NCBI GenBank assembly: GCA_000169395.1
Contig: AAXZ01000002.1
Coordinates: 62,001-126,000, forward strand
DNA length: 64,000 bases
Direction of reading: 5' to 3'
Origin: Rhodobacteraceae bacterium HTCC2150
GTDB taxonomy: Bacteria; Pseudomonadota; Alphaproteobacteria; Rhodobacterales; Rhodobacteraceae
Shown piece after piece: positions 14,859-23,165 of this stretch; within the stretch, counting starts at the first letter, position 1; each line of letters starts with the position of its first letter. Below the pieces are notes generated by a model that saw nothing but the letters and a program-made list of their open reading frames with translations, made no database searches and was not told where the DNA came from. A program made the translations under genes and the position numbers.

Positions 14859-15194
14859 ATGAGCAATGGCACATCAATCACCAGCATTCGCAACCTTGGC
14901 CCCGCCATGGAAAAAGAGCTGGAGCGCGTCGGGATAATGACCGCAGAAGAATTATATGAAATCGGCACGGATGACGCCTATGGGCGCATGATTGGCGCCG
15001 GCATAAAACCACACTTTATCGGATACTATGTGTTGCACATGGCCCTGCAAGGGCGGCCATGGAATGACTGCAAAGGCGCTGAAAAGGCGGCATTGCGCGA
15101 AAAATTCGATGCATTAAAGGCAAATCGGCAAGACAAAGGCCGCCTCGAACTTGAAGCGGCCTTAAATATTATAGGTGTAATTCCAAAACGTTGA
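14859..15194 (+). CDS. TfoX C-terminal domain protein
   Basis: A 111-residue protein with the TfoX-C fold: TSIRNLGPAMEKELERVGI, TAEELYEIGTDDAY, then IGYYVLHMALQGRPWNDC. This is a helix-hairpin-helix-like module found as the second half of the competence regulator TfoX and also alone. Here the N-terminal TfoX half is missing, which is common in alphaproteobacteria. It may bind nucleic acid; a competence role is not shown. Convergent with ndk. Confidence 0.8.
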   Translation: MSNGTSITSIRNLGPAMEKELERVGIMTAEELYEIGTDDAYGRMIGAGIKPHFIGYYVLHMALQGRPWNDCKGAEKAALREKFDALKANRQDKGRLELEAALNIIGVIPKR

Positions 15195-15212
15195 ACGTTT
15201 TAGAAAACGACC

Positions 15213-15635
15213 TTAGCCAACCAATTCTAGGCCGGAAAAGAAGAATGCGATTTCTTCGGCTGCTGTTTCTGGTGCGTCTGAACCGTGAACAGAGTTTTCA
15301 CCGATGGACAAAGCGTATTCTTTACGGATTGTGCCCTCATCAGCGTCTGCTGGGTTTGTTGCGCCCATAACTTCGCGGTTTTTCGCGATCGCGTCTTCAC
15401 CTTCAAGAACCTGAACAACGATTGGCTCAGAGATCATGAATTCACACAATTCGCCGAAAAACGGACGCTCAGAGTGAACACCGTAAAACTGTTGTGCTTG
15501 TGCCAAAGTCAACTGAATACGCTTTGATGCAACGATGCGCAGGCCAGCGGCCTCGAATTTTGCAGCGATGGCGCCAGTCAAGTTACGCTTTGTGGCGTCT
15601 GGTTTGATGATTGAAAATGTGCGTTGAAGTGCCAT
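15213..15635 (-). CDS. ndk: Nucleoside diphosphate kinase
   Basis: This 140-residue enzyme moves the gamma-phosphate between nucleoside triphosphates and diphosphates through a phospho-histidine. The active-site motif [11 protein letters not shown] (His117) and the start [15 protein letters not shown] are diagnostic. The ATG at 15635 gives the normal family length; the longer frame adds an unsupported leader. It is divergent from the ABC-F gene and convergent with the TfoX-C gene. Confidence 0.95.
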   Translation of the reverse strand: MALQRTFSIIKPDATKRNLTGAIAAKFEAAGLRIVASKRIQLTLAQAQQFYGVHSERPFFGELCEFMISEPIVVQVLEGEDAIAKNREVMGATNPADADEGTIRKEYALSIGENSVHGSDAPETAAEEIAFFFSGLELVG

Positions 15636-15765
15636 GTCAGGCCCCTTTTTCGGTTGTCGAACAGGCCCCTTGCCCATCCTTGTTTTCTGGCCGTGCGCCT
15701 AGCACGGGTTGAAGCAATTGAAAAGCAGTCATTGACCTTCGTGAAAACCTTAGGCAAGTGGCGCC

Positions 15766-17631
15766 ATGTTAAAAATTTCTGATATCTCATATTCGATTCA
15801 GGGCCGTCCTTTGTTTGAAGGCGCTTCTGCTACTATTCCCACGGGCCACAAGGTTGGTTTAATCGGTCGAAACGGCGCGGGCAAAACGACGCTGTTCCGT
15901 TTGATCCGCGGCGAGTTGACGCTGGACGGGGGTACAATCACCCTGCCCGACCGCGCCCGCATCGGCGGTGTTGCCCAAGAAGTGCCCAGCAATGAGGTGT
16001 CTTTGATCAACACAGTGTTGGCCGCGGATACAGAACGCGCCGCTTTGCTGGAAGAAGCTGAGACCGCCACTGATCCGGGGCGCATTGCTGACATTCAAAT
16101 GCGTCTGTCTGATATCAAGGCTTGGTCTGCCGAGGCGCGGGCGGCTTCCATTCTGAATGGTTTAGGTTTTGACAAAGACGAACAGTTGATGCCGTGTTCC
16201 GCCTTTTCTGGTGGTTGGCGCATGCGTGTGGCCTTGGCCGCCGTTTTGTTTGCAGAACCAGATTATTTGCTGCTCGATGAGCCGACAAACTATCTGGATC
16301 TAGAGGGTGCATTGTGGCTTGAGGCCTATTTGGCCAAATATCCCCATACAATCCTGATCATTTCGCATGACCGCGAATTGTTGAACCGTGCGGTAAACGG
16401 CATTCTTCACCTAGAAGAAAAGAAATTGACATTCTACCAAGGCCCCTACGATCAATTTGCCCGTCAGCGTGCCGAACAACGTGCGGTGATTGCGGCGGCG
16501 GCGAAAAAACAAGATCTTCAGCGCGCGCATTTGCAAAGCTTTGTTGATCGTTTCAAGGCCAAGGCATCCAAAGCCAAACAAGCCCAAAGCCGTGTTAAAA
16601 TGCTGGAAAAGATGACGCCAATCGCAGCACCCGAGGATGCGGCGCGCATTGTGTTTACGTTTCCAGAACCCGAGGAATTGTCGCCGCCCATCATTGCGAC
16701 CGAAGGTGCCTCAACTGGTTATGATGGCACGATCATTTTGCGCAATCTAAACCTGCGCATTGATCAGGATGACCGCATTGCCTTGTTGGGTAAAAACGGT
16801 CAGGGAAAATCCACTCTTTCCAAACTGTTATCAGGTCGTATTGATGTAATTGACGGCAGTATGGTGCAGTCAAACAAGCTGCGCATCGGCTTTTTCGCGC
16901 AACATCAAGTCGAAGAATTGCACGTTGATGAAACCCCCATTCAGCATTTGATGCGCGAGCGTCCTGCCGAAGGACAAGCCCGTTTGCGGGCCCGTCTGGC
17001 TGGTTTTGGTTTGGGCGCGGATCAAGCGGAAACACTGGTTGGTAAATTGTCCGGTGGTCAAAAGGCGCGTTTGTCGCTGTTGTTGGCCACACTGCCTGCA
17101 CCACATCTGTTGATTTTGGATGAGCCGACCAACCACCTTGATATCGAAAGCCGTGAGGCGCTGGTTGAGGCCCTAACCGCCTATTCCGGTGCCGTGATTT
17201 TGGTCAGCCACGACATGCACCTTTTGTCGATGGTGGCGGACCGTCTTTGGTTGGTCAAAGATGGCGGCGTGGCACCTTATGACGAAGATTTGCAAGCGTA
17301 CCGCAAAATGTTGTTGGCCAAAGACCCTGAAAATCGCCCCAGTGACAAAAAGGGTGGTAAAAAGGTTGAAAAGCCCAAACCCATTAGCCGTGAGCGTGTC
17401 ACCGCGCTTAAGGCTGATGTGCGCAAAGGCGAAGAACGCGTTTCAAAATTGAACCAAATGCGTGACAAGTTGGCGAAAAAACTTGCGGACCCTGCCCTTT
17501 ATGAAGACAGTAAAAAGGGTGAGATGGAAGTATGGCAGCGCAAATATGCTGAGGTTATGAACGCCTTGGACCGTGCCGAGGCCATGTGGATGTCGGCCCT
17601 TGAAAAACTGGAAAAAGCACAAGCTAAATGA
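15766..17631 (+). CDS. ABC-F family ATPase
   Basis: A 621-residue soluble protein with two ABC cassettes and no membrane part. The first has GRNGAGKTT and LLLDEPTNYLD, the second GKNGQGKST, LSGGQKARLSLLL and LILDEPTNHLD. The linker between them is charged, as is the C-terminal coiled-coil tail (REKVTALK-like, KGEERVSKLNQMRDKLAKKL). ABC-F proteins act on the ribosome E site and help translation of difficult peptides; the coiled-coil tail makes it most like the Uup/YheS branch. It overlaps marC by ATGA. Confidence 0.9.
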   Translation: MLKISDISYSIQGRPLFEGASATIPTGHKVGLIGRNGAGKTTLFRLIRGELTLDGGTITLPDRARIGGVAQEVPSNEVSLINTVLAADTERAALLEEAETATDPGRIADIQMRLSDIKAWSAEARAASILNGLGFDKDEQLMPCSAFSGGWRMRVALAAVLFAEPDYLLLDEPTNYLDLEGALWLEAYLAKYPHTILIISHDRELLNRAVNGILHLEEKKLTFYQGPYDQFARQRAEQRAVIAAAAKKQDLQRAHLQSFVDRFKAKASKAKQAQSRVKMLEKMTPIAAPEDAARIVFTFPEPEELSPPIIATEGASTGYDGTIILRNLNLRIDQDDRIALLGKNGQGKSTLSKLLSGRIDVIDGSMVQSNKLRIGFFAQHQVEELHVDETPIQHLMRERPAEGQARLRARLAGFGLGADQAETLVGKLSGGQKARLSLLLATLPAPHLLILDEPTNHLDIESREALVEALTAYSGAVILVSHDMHLLSMVADRLWLVKDGGVAPYDEDLQAYRKMLLAKDPENRPSDKKGGKKVEKPKPISRERVTALKADVRKGEERVSKLNQMRDKLAKKLADPALYEDSKKGEMEVWQRKYAEVMNALDRAEAMWMSALEKLEKAQAK

Positions 17632-18248
17632 TTGAAACTGCAGCATTAATCACTGTTTTCGCAACACTTTTTGTTGTTATTGATCCGATCGGATTGGTGC
17701 CAATGTTTGTGGCGCTAACACGCGGCATGGACGCAAGCGAGCGTCGCTCTATCGCGGCCCGCGCCTGTTTAGTGGCGGTTTTCGTCCTGGTATTGTTTGG
17801 CCTTATGGGCGAGGCGATTTTGGGTTTCATTGGCATATCCATGGGCGCATTCAGGATCGCTGGCGGTATTTTGCTATTCTTAACGGCATTAGAGATGTTG
17901 TTTGAACGCCGCACGCAACGCCGCGAGGGCCAAAAGGGAAGCGGCGCTGATCCATCTGTGTTCCCGCTGGCCACGCCTTTGATTGCGGGCCCCGGTGCCA
18001 TCGCATCGCTTATCCTCTTGACGGGCCAAAATGGCGGCGATTGGACATGGGTAGCAGCGGTTCTTGGCCTGATGATCTTGGTGGTCACCACAGTATTTTT
18101 GCTATTCCTTACCGCGCCTCTGTTTGAAAAAGCATTGGGAAAAACTGGAATTAACGTCATCACCCGCCTTTTGGGCATGCTGCTGGCGGCACTTGCTATT
18201 CAATTTATCGTTGATGGCATCGCAGATTTGGCACTTTTCGCAACCTAG
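17628..18248 (+). CDS. MarC family integral membrane protein
   Basis: A 206-residue inner-membrane protein with about six hydrophobic helices. The N-terminus (LITVFATLFVVIDPIGLVPMF) and the segment FPLATPLIAGPGAIASLILL are typical of the MarC/UPF0056 family. The name is historical: members are not proven antibiotic-resistance proteins, and the transported molecule, if any, is unknown. It starts within the stop of the ABC-F gene (ATGA), so the two are co-transcribed and coupled. Confidence 0.88.
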   Translation: MIETAALITVFATLFVVIDPIGLVPMFVALTRGMDASERRSIAARACLVAVFVLVLFGLMGEAILGFIGISMGAFRIAGGILLFLTALEMLFERRTQRREGQKGSGADPSVFPLATPLIAGPGAIASLILLTGQNGGDWTWVAAVLGLMILVVTTVFLLFLTAPLFEKALGKTGINVITRLLGMLLAALAIQFIVDGIADLALFAT

Positions 18249-18286
18249 CCCTTTTCCACGACCAATTTAGCCCCTACCTAGGGTGC

Positions 18287-18865
18287 ATGAGCAGCGATGA
18301 TACAGCACAATTAATCTACCTTGGTCTTTTGGCAGCGGCTTTGCTGTCATATTTTTGGGTGGCCAATCGCGATCAATTGGGGTCCATGGCCCGCGCAATG
18401 GTCAGTTGGGCACTGATTTTTCTAGGCGTCATTGCCGCCTATGGGTTGTGGGACGACGTCAAGACGGACATAAAACCCCGCGCAGCGATGATTTCTACCG
18501 ATGTGATTGAGGTGCCGCGTGCACGTGATGGGCACTATTATCTGACACTTGAAATCAATAATCAGCCGGTAAAATTTGTGGTCGATACGGGGGCCACAAA
18601 CATTGTTTTGTCCACACCTGACGCGCAAAAACTGGGCTTTGACAGTGAGGATTTGGTTTTCACGGGCATTGCCAACACAGCCAACGGTCAGGTTCGCACG
18701 GCGCGCGTTAAGCTTGATGAGGTACGGTTTGGCGATATGGCGGACACGCGTGTGACCGCATGGATTAACGAAGGCGATTTGGATATATCGTTGCTTGGAA
18801 TGTCTTATTTAAACAAATTCGATGAGATCGCGTTTTCTGGTAACAAGCTGATTTTACGCCGCTAA
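18287..18865 (+). CDS. Membrane-anchored clan AA retropepsin-like aspartic protease
   Basis: A 192-residue protein with one or two N-terminal membrane helices (about 8-27 and 38-55) and a C-terminal single-chain retropepsin domain. The catalytic motif is FVVDTGATNIVLS (about residues 98-110) and the closing part is LLGMSYLNKF. This matches the alphaproteobacterial TIGR02281 type, which would act as a dimer on the periplasmic face. Targets are unknown. It follows marC by 38 bases. Confidence 0.85.
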   Translation: MSSDDTAQLIYLGLLAAALLSYFWVANRDQLGSMARAMVSWALIFLGVIAAYGLWDDVKTDIKPRAAMISTDVIEVPRARDGHYYLTLEINNQPVKFVVDTGATNIVLSTPDAQKLGFDSEDLVFTGIANTANGQVRTARVKLDEVRFGDMADTRVTAWINEGDLDISLLGMSYLNKFDEIAFSGNKLILRR

Positions 18866-18883
18866 TTTCCAGAAACCGCACCA

Positions 18884-19354
18884 TCAAGCCGTCTTGCTAT
18901 TATCCGCCTTTTTGGCCCAATTTCCACTTTCTTGGGACCAATATTGCGCCTCAAATCCTTGATCTGACAGTGTTTTCCATTGCGTACGTGCGTCATCCAA
19001 CGCATCTCCATTATTTCCATTGAACATCAAACAAATGCGTTCAAATTTGGCGACATCATCCGCACTGATGGCGGCCCGATCAATGGCAATCAAACAGGCC
19101 GCATCATTTGGTGTTTCCGAAGAGTTCGTTAATAAAACAGGCTGATCAGCGTCAAATTTGCCGCCCGATCGGCCGTGCGGCAAAAATCCGTCGGCGGTTT
19201 GTGTCCAAAGCTGTTTGTCTAACCAATCCAAACGCTCATCCGACGTGCCGCGTACAACGACACGCCATCCCGCCGCCCGCGCCTTGACGATAATTTTCGG
19301 CAAGGCGCTTTCTAGCGGTTCATGGGTTAGATGATAAAAGTAGGTCGCGCTCAT
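18884..19354 (-). CDS. holC: DNA polymerase III chi subunit
   Basis: A 156-residue protein of the HolC family, which links the clamp loader to single-strand binding protein. The N-terminus ATYFYHLTHEPLESALPKII and the VRGTSDERLDWLDKQLWT segment followed by FLPHGR are characteristic. It overlaps the end of pepA by four bases (ATGA), the usual pepA-holC coupling in proteobacteria. Confidence 0.92.
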   Translation of the reverse strand: MSATYFYHLTHEPLESALPKIIVKARAAGWRVVVRGTSDERLDWLDKQLWTQTADGFLPHGRSGGKFDADQPVLLTNSSETPNDAACLIAIDRAAISADDVAKFERICLMFNGNNGDALDDARTQWKTLSDQGFEAQYWSQESGNWAKKADNSKTA

Positions 19355-20820
19355 TTTGGCTCGTATTTATCACGAATAAGACGATCAAGCGATCGAACAC
19401 CCCAGCCAGTTGCGCCTTTTGGTGCAAGATCACTGTCAGCGGCCAACAAAGCCGTGCCTGCAATATCAAGGTGAATCCAAGGTTGATCGTCTTTCACAAA
19501 ACGCTGAATGAATTGCGCGGCAGTAATCGAACCTGCGGCACGGCCCCCAATATTTTTCATGTCGGCAATACGCGATTTTAGCAATTTGTCATAAGCGGGT
19601 GCCAACGGCAGACGCCATGCCCCCTCGCCCTCGGCATTGGCCGCTTTCATGAAATCTTTGCAAAGCGCGTCATTGTTGGAAAAGACGCCGGTGTGATCGT
19701 GGCCCAACGCAATAATTACCGCGCCAGTTAGTGTCGCTAGATTGATCAGACCAGTTGGTTTGAATTTTTCCTGTGCGTACCAAATGACATCGGCCAACAC
19801 CAAACGGCCTTCGGCATCGGTGTTGATCACTTCAATCGTGTCCCCCTTCATTGAGGTCACAACATCACCAGGGCGCTGCGCGTTGCCATCTGGCATGTTT
19901 TCAACCAAACCAACCAAGCCCACGACATTTGCCTTGGCCTTGCGCAAAGCCAGTGATTTCATAACGCCTGCAACAGTGCCAGCACCGCCCATGTCCATGG
20001 TCATGTCTTCCATGCCTGCGGCGGGTTTTAGGGACACGCCACCGGTGTCAAAAGTGACGCCCTTACCGACAAACGCAAACGGGGCCTCATCACCGCCACC
20101 ATTCCATTCCATGACAACGATTTTACTTGGCATTACAGAGCCTTGCCCAACGCCTAGCAACGCACCCATGCCCAATTTTTCCATGTCTTTTTCTTCAAGA
20201 ACGGAAACTTTTAGGCCAGTATCTTTCAAGGCAAGCAAGCGATCGGCAAATTCGGTGGTTGTCAAAATGTTTGCTGGCTCATTCACCAAATCGCGGGTGA
20301 AAAATACACCTTCTGCAACGGCTGCTAAAGGCGCATATTTTTCGGCGCGCTCTTCTGGTTTGGTACACGAAATTGTCACATCACCCAGTGGAATTTGCTC
20401 GCCTGTTCTATGTGCGATGAATTCGTATGAACGCAAAGCAAGGCCAAAGGCGATTTCGGCCAGTTTAGTTTGGCTCATGGTCAAAACGGTTAATGCAGCA
20501 GGCGTGCGGAATTTCGCAATCTCAGCCCCTGCCAAACGCGCCGCCTCAAATGTGGGGTTGCGTGAAAGTTTTACGATCAACAGTGATTCAGCCGCCATGC
20601 CAGACGGGTAATGCATGGTCAGACCTTCGCCCTCTTTTAAGGCCAAGAACGGTTTTTCCTGCGCAACGCGCGTTAGTTTTCCGCGGGTAAGACGATTCAC
20701 ACGACGCGCAGCTGGCCCCATTTTGCCATCAGGCGTCATCACGACACAGATTCTGCCAGCTAATTCTTTGATTTTATCAAGATCAAGGTCGTGAAATTCG
20801 ATGGGGGAAACGTCGGTCAT
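19351..20820 (-). CDS. pepA: Leucyl aminopeptidase
   Basis: This 489-residue M17 metallopeptidase removes N-terminal residues from peptides in the cytosol. The metal-binding motifs VGKGVTFDTGGVSLKPA and NTDAEGRLVLAD are clear (the latter is the family signature), with MTMDMGGAG between. Length is normal. It is the first gene of the pepA-holC pair and is divergent from the lptFGD operon. Confidence 0.95.
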   Translation of the reverse strand: MTDVSPIEFHDLDLDKIKELAGRICVVMTPDGKMGPAARRVNRLTRGKLTRVAQEKPFLALKEGEGLTMHYPSGMAAESLLIVKLSRNPTFEAARLAGAEIAKFRTPAALTVLTMSQTKLAEIAFGLALRSYEFIAHRTGEQIPLGDVTISCTKPEERAEKYAPLAAVAEGVFFTRDLVNEPANILTTTEFADRLLALKDTGLKVSVLEEKDMEKLGMGALLGVGQGSVMPSKIVVMEWNGGGDEAPFAFVGKGVTFDTGGVSLKPAAGMEDMTMDMGGAGTVAGVMKSLALRKAKANVVGLVGLVENMPDGNAQRPGDVVTSMKGDTIEVINTDAEGRLVLADVIWYAQEKFKPTGLINLATLTGAVIIALGHDHTGVFSNNDALCKDFMKAANAEGEGAWRLPLAPAYDKLLKSRIADMKNIGGRAAGSITAAQFIQRFVKDDQPWIHLDIAGTALLAADSDLAPKGATGWGVRSLDRLIRDKYEPK

Positions 20821-20944
20821 ATTTTGCTCCAGCAGATTGTTTCCTCATTGGTAGTCAATATGCCGCCCATTGACCAGTAATCAGTTTTCCACAGACTAAA
20901 TATGGGGTATCAAGGGATAACTAAAACAATAACTTGGGGATATC

Positions 20945-22069
20945 GTGGCAACTTTCGACAGATACATGCTGTCGCAATTGACTGTAACCTTTGGCTTTTT
21001 TGCCTTTATTTTGGTTGCTGTCTATTGGGTGAATCGGGCAATCGTTCTTTTCGAAGATTTGATATCCGATGGCCATACGGCATTGGTGTTTCTTGAATTC
21101 ACCGCACTGGCATTGCCCAACGTCATTTTGTTGGTGCTTCCGGTGGCCGGATTTGTGGCCTCAATTTATGTTGCGAACCGGCTGATTTCCGAAAGTGAAA
21201 TGGTCGTTATGCAATCCGCAGGCCATTCGGCCAAACGTCTGATGGTGCCCGCTCTTATATTTGGTGTTGGAATTTTTGTGATGATGAGCATATTGTCACA
21301 TATACTAGTTCCAATCAGCCGAACCGCACTGGCGGAACGCGAGGGCGAGCTTAGCCAAGATGTCACAACACAGTTTCTAAACGCAGGTCGTTTTGTTCAT
21401 CCAAGCAATGATCTGACGATCTATGTGCGGGAATTTTCCGAAACAGGCGAGTTACGTGATATTTTGTTAACCGACGATAGAAGTGCCAATATTCAAACAA
21501 TTTATACGGCAAATCGTGCTTTTTTAATCAAAACAGAAACCGGTCCGCGCTTGGTAATGTTGTCAGGCCAAACCCAAACCCTTAACCGAACCACAGATCG
21601 GCTTTCGTTCGTAACATTCACCGAACTGACTTATGATCTTAGTGCGTTAATTCCATCCAGCAAAGAACGCGTGTTAAACATGCGTGAATTATTCACTCCA
21701 GCCTTGTTGCGCGGTGATCAAGCTGATTTGGATCGCACAAATTCCACGACCGCTATTTTTAAAGCACAAGCCCACGGTCGTTTTTCCAAACCCTTGTTGG
21801 GCATGATTTTACCCTTGTTGGGTGTTGCCGTGATGTTGGTCGGTGGATTTAACCGCATGGGTGTTTCAAGACAAATTTTAGCAAGCGCTGTCATTATTAT
21901 TTTGGTTCAAATGCTGTTTAATGCAGGCGAGAATGCTGCCATCAGCAATCCAACAATGTGGCCAATGATATATTTACCAATCGTTTTTGCCGTCGCATTG
22001 TTGTGGATGCTATTGTTTTTGACCGCGCGCCCTTCTTTGTTCAGTAAACGCAAAGGGATGGCCGCATGA
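20945..22069 (+). CDS. lptF: LPS export permease LptF
   Basis: A 374-residue inner-membrane protein of the YjgP/YjgQ family. It has a three-helix N-terminal bundle, a periplasmic beta-jellyroll middle (about 130-260) and three C-terminal helices. With LptG and the LptB ATPase (elsewhere) it lifts lipopolysaccharide from the inner membrane to the Lpt bridge. The GTG start at 20945 follows TTGGGGATATC. It overlaps lptG by four bases (ATGA). Confidence 0.93.
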   Translation: MATFDRYMLSQLTVTFGFFAFILVAVYWVNRAIVLFEDLISDGHTALVFLEFTALALPNVILLVLPVAGFVASIYVANRLISESEMVVMQSAGHSAKRLMVPALIFGVGIFVMMSILSHILVPISRTALAEREGELSQDVTTQFLNAGRFVHPSNDLTIYVREFSETGELRDILLTDDRSANIQTIYTANRAFLIKTETGPRLVMLSGQTQTLNRTTDRLSFVTFTELTYDLSALIPSSKERVLNMRELFTPALLRGDQADLDRTNSTTAIFKAQAHGRFSKPLLGMILPLLGVAVMLVGGFNRMGVSRQILASAVIIILVQMLFNAGENAAISNPTMWPMIYLPIVFAVALLWMLLFLTARPSLFSKRKGMAA

Positions 22070-23163
22070 TTTTGCACCTCTATTTTGCGCGAAAATTCAT
22101 CACAAATTTCCTGATGATCCTATTTGTGTTCTTTGGCATCATTTTCTTGATTGATATGGTCGAACAGTTAAGACGGTTTTCCAGTAATTCTGTTGGCATG
22201 AAAGAAGCGGCGCAATTGGCGCTATTAAACGCGCCTGGCAATCTATACCGTATCCTTCCTTTGTTGGTGATCTTATCCACGTTGGCGTTGTTTCTAAACC
22301 TAACCCGCACAAGCGAGTTGGTCATTGCTCGCGCTTCGGGGCGATCCGCACTTGGCGCCTTATTAGCACCCTTACTTGTTACATTTACGCTAGGTGTTTT
22401 TGGTGTCAGCGTCTGGAACCCTATCGGTGCCGCTACGGCAAATCTGTATGAAACAATTTCGGATCGTCATTTAGGCAGAGCATCAAATGCACTGTCTATT
22501 GGGGCCGAGGGATTATGGCTGCGTCAGGGGAATGTCGAGGGACAGACCGTTATTCACGCGAATGAAACCAATCAAAACGGTACGATATTGGGCAACGTTA
22601 CTTTTCTGGCCTTTGATATAAACAGCCAAGTGATTTACCGGATCGAAGCGAAAACCGCAAAACTGGAAACAGGTGGCTGGGTTTTAAACGATACAAAACG
22701 CTGGGATTTCAAAGACACCTTGAACCCCGAGCTTTCTGCATCAACCACCGATACAATTCGCCTGCAATCAAACCTAACCCAAAAAGAAATCCAAGAAAGT
22801 TTTGGCGCCCCGTCCGACATTCCTTTTTGGGAATTGCCCGCTTTCATTGCCAGTCTTGAGAATGCTGGATTTTCCTCAACGCAACATCGGGTTTGGTATG
22901 CCACTGAACTTGCACTGCCCGCTTTTTTGATGGCGATGGTCCTGATTGGTGCCATGTTCACCATGCGCCATTCACGATTTGGTAAAACCGGCATCATGTT
23001 GCTGGGCGCCATTGTTATGGGTTTTGGTCTATTTTTCTTAAAAAACTTTGCCCAAGTTCTAGGAAACAGCGGACAGATACCTGTTTTACTAGCCGCTTGG
23101 ACACCGCCCCTGGCTGGCATATTACTGGCCTTGGGTTTTATATTACACACAGAGGAAGGGTAA
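22066..23163 (+). CDS. lptG: LPS export permease LptG
   Basis: This 365-residue partner of LptF has the same layout: N-terminal helices (FLMILFVFFGIIFLIDMVE), a periplasmic jellyroll domain and C-terminal helices (LMAMVLIGAMFTM, LLGAIVMGFGLFFLKNF). It is coupled to lptF by ATGA, and lptD begins three bases after its stop, so the export pump and the outer-membrane exit port are made together. Confidence 0.93.
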   Translation: MILHLYFARKFITNFLMILFVFFGIIFLIDMVEQLRRFSSNSVGMKEAAQLALLNAPGNLYRILPLLVILSTLALFLNLTRTSELVIARASGRSALGALLAPLLVTFTLGVFGVSVWNPIGAATANLYETISDRHLGRASNALSIGAEGLWLRQGNVEGQTVIHANETNQNGTILGNVTFLAFDINSQVIYRIEAKTAKLETGGWVLNDTKRWDFKDTLNPELSASTTDTIRLQSNLTQKEIQESFGAPSDIPFWELPAFIASLENAGFSSTQHRVWYATELALPAFLMAMVLIGAMFTMRHSRFGKTGIMLLGAIVMGFGLFFLKNFAQVLGNSGQIPVLLAAWTPPLAGILLALGFILHTEEG

Positions 23164-23165
23164 TC

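Noticed and set aside
17624-18178. 184-codon open frame opposite marC
   Set aside because: Antisense shadow of a hydrophobic membrane protein; composition (Thr/Ala/Arg/Pro-rich) has no family look.
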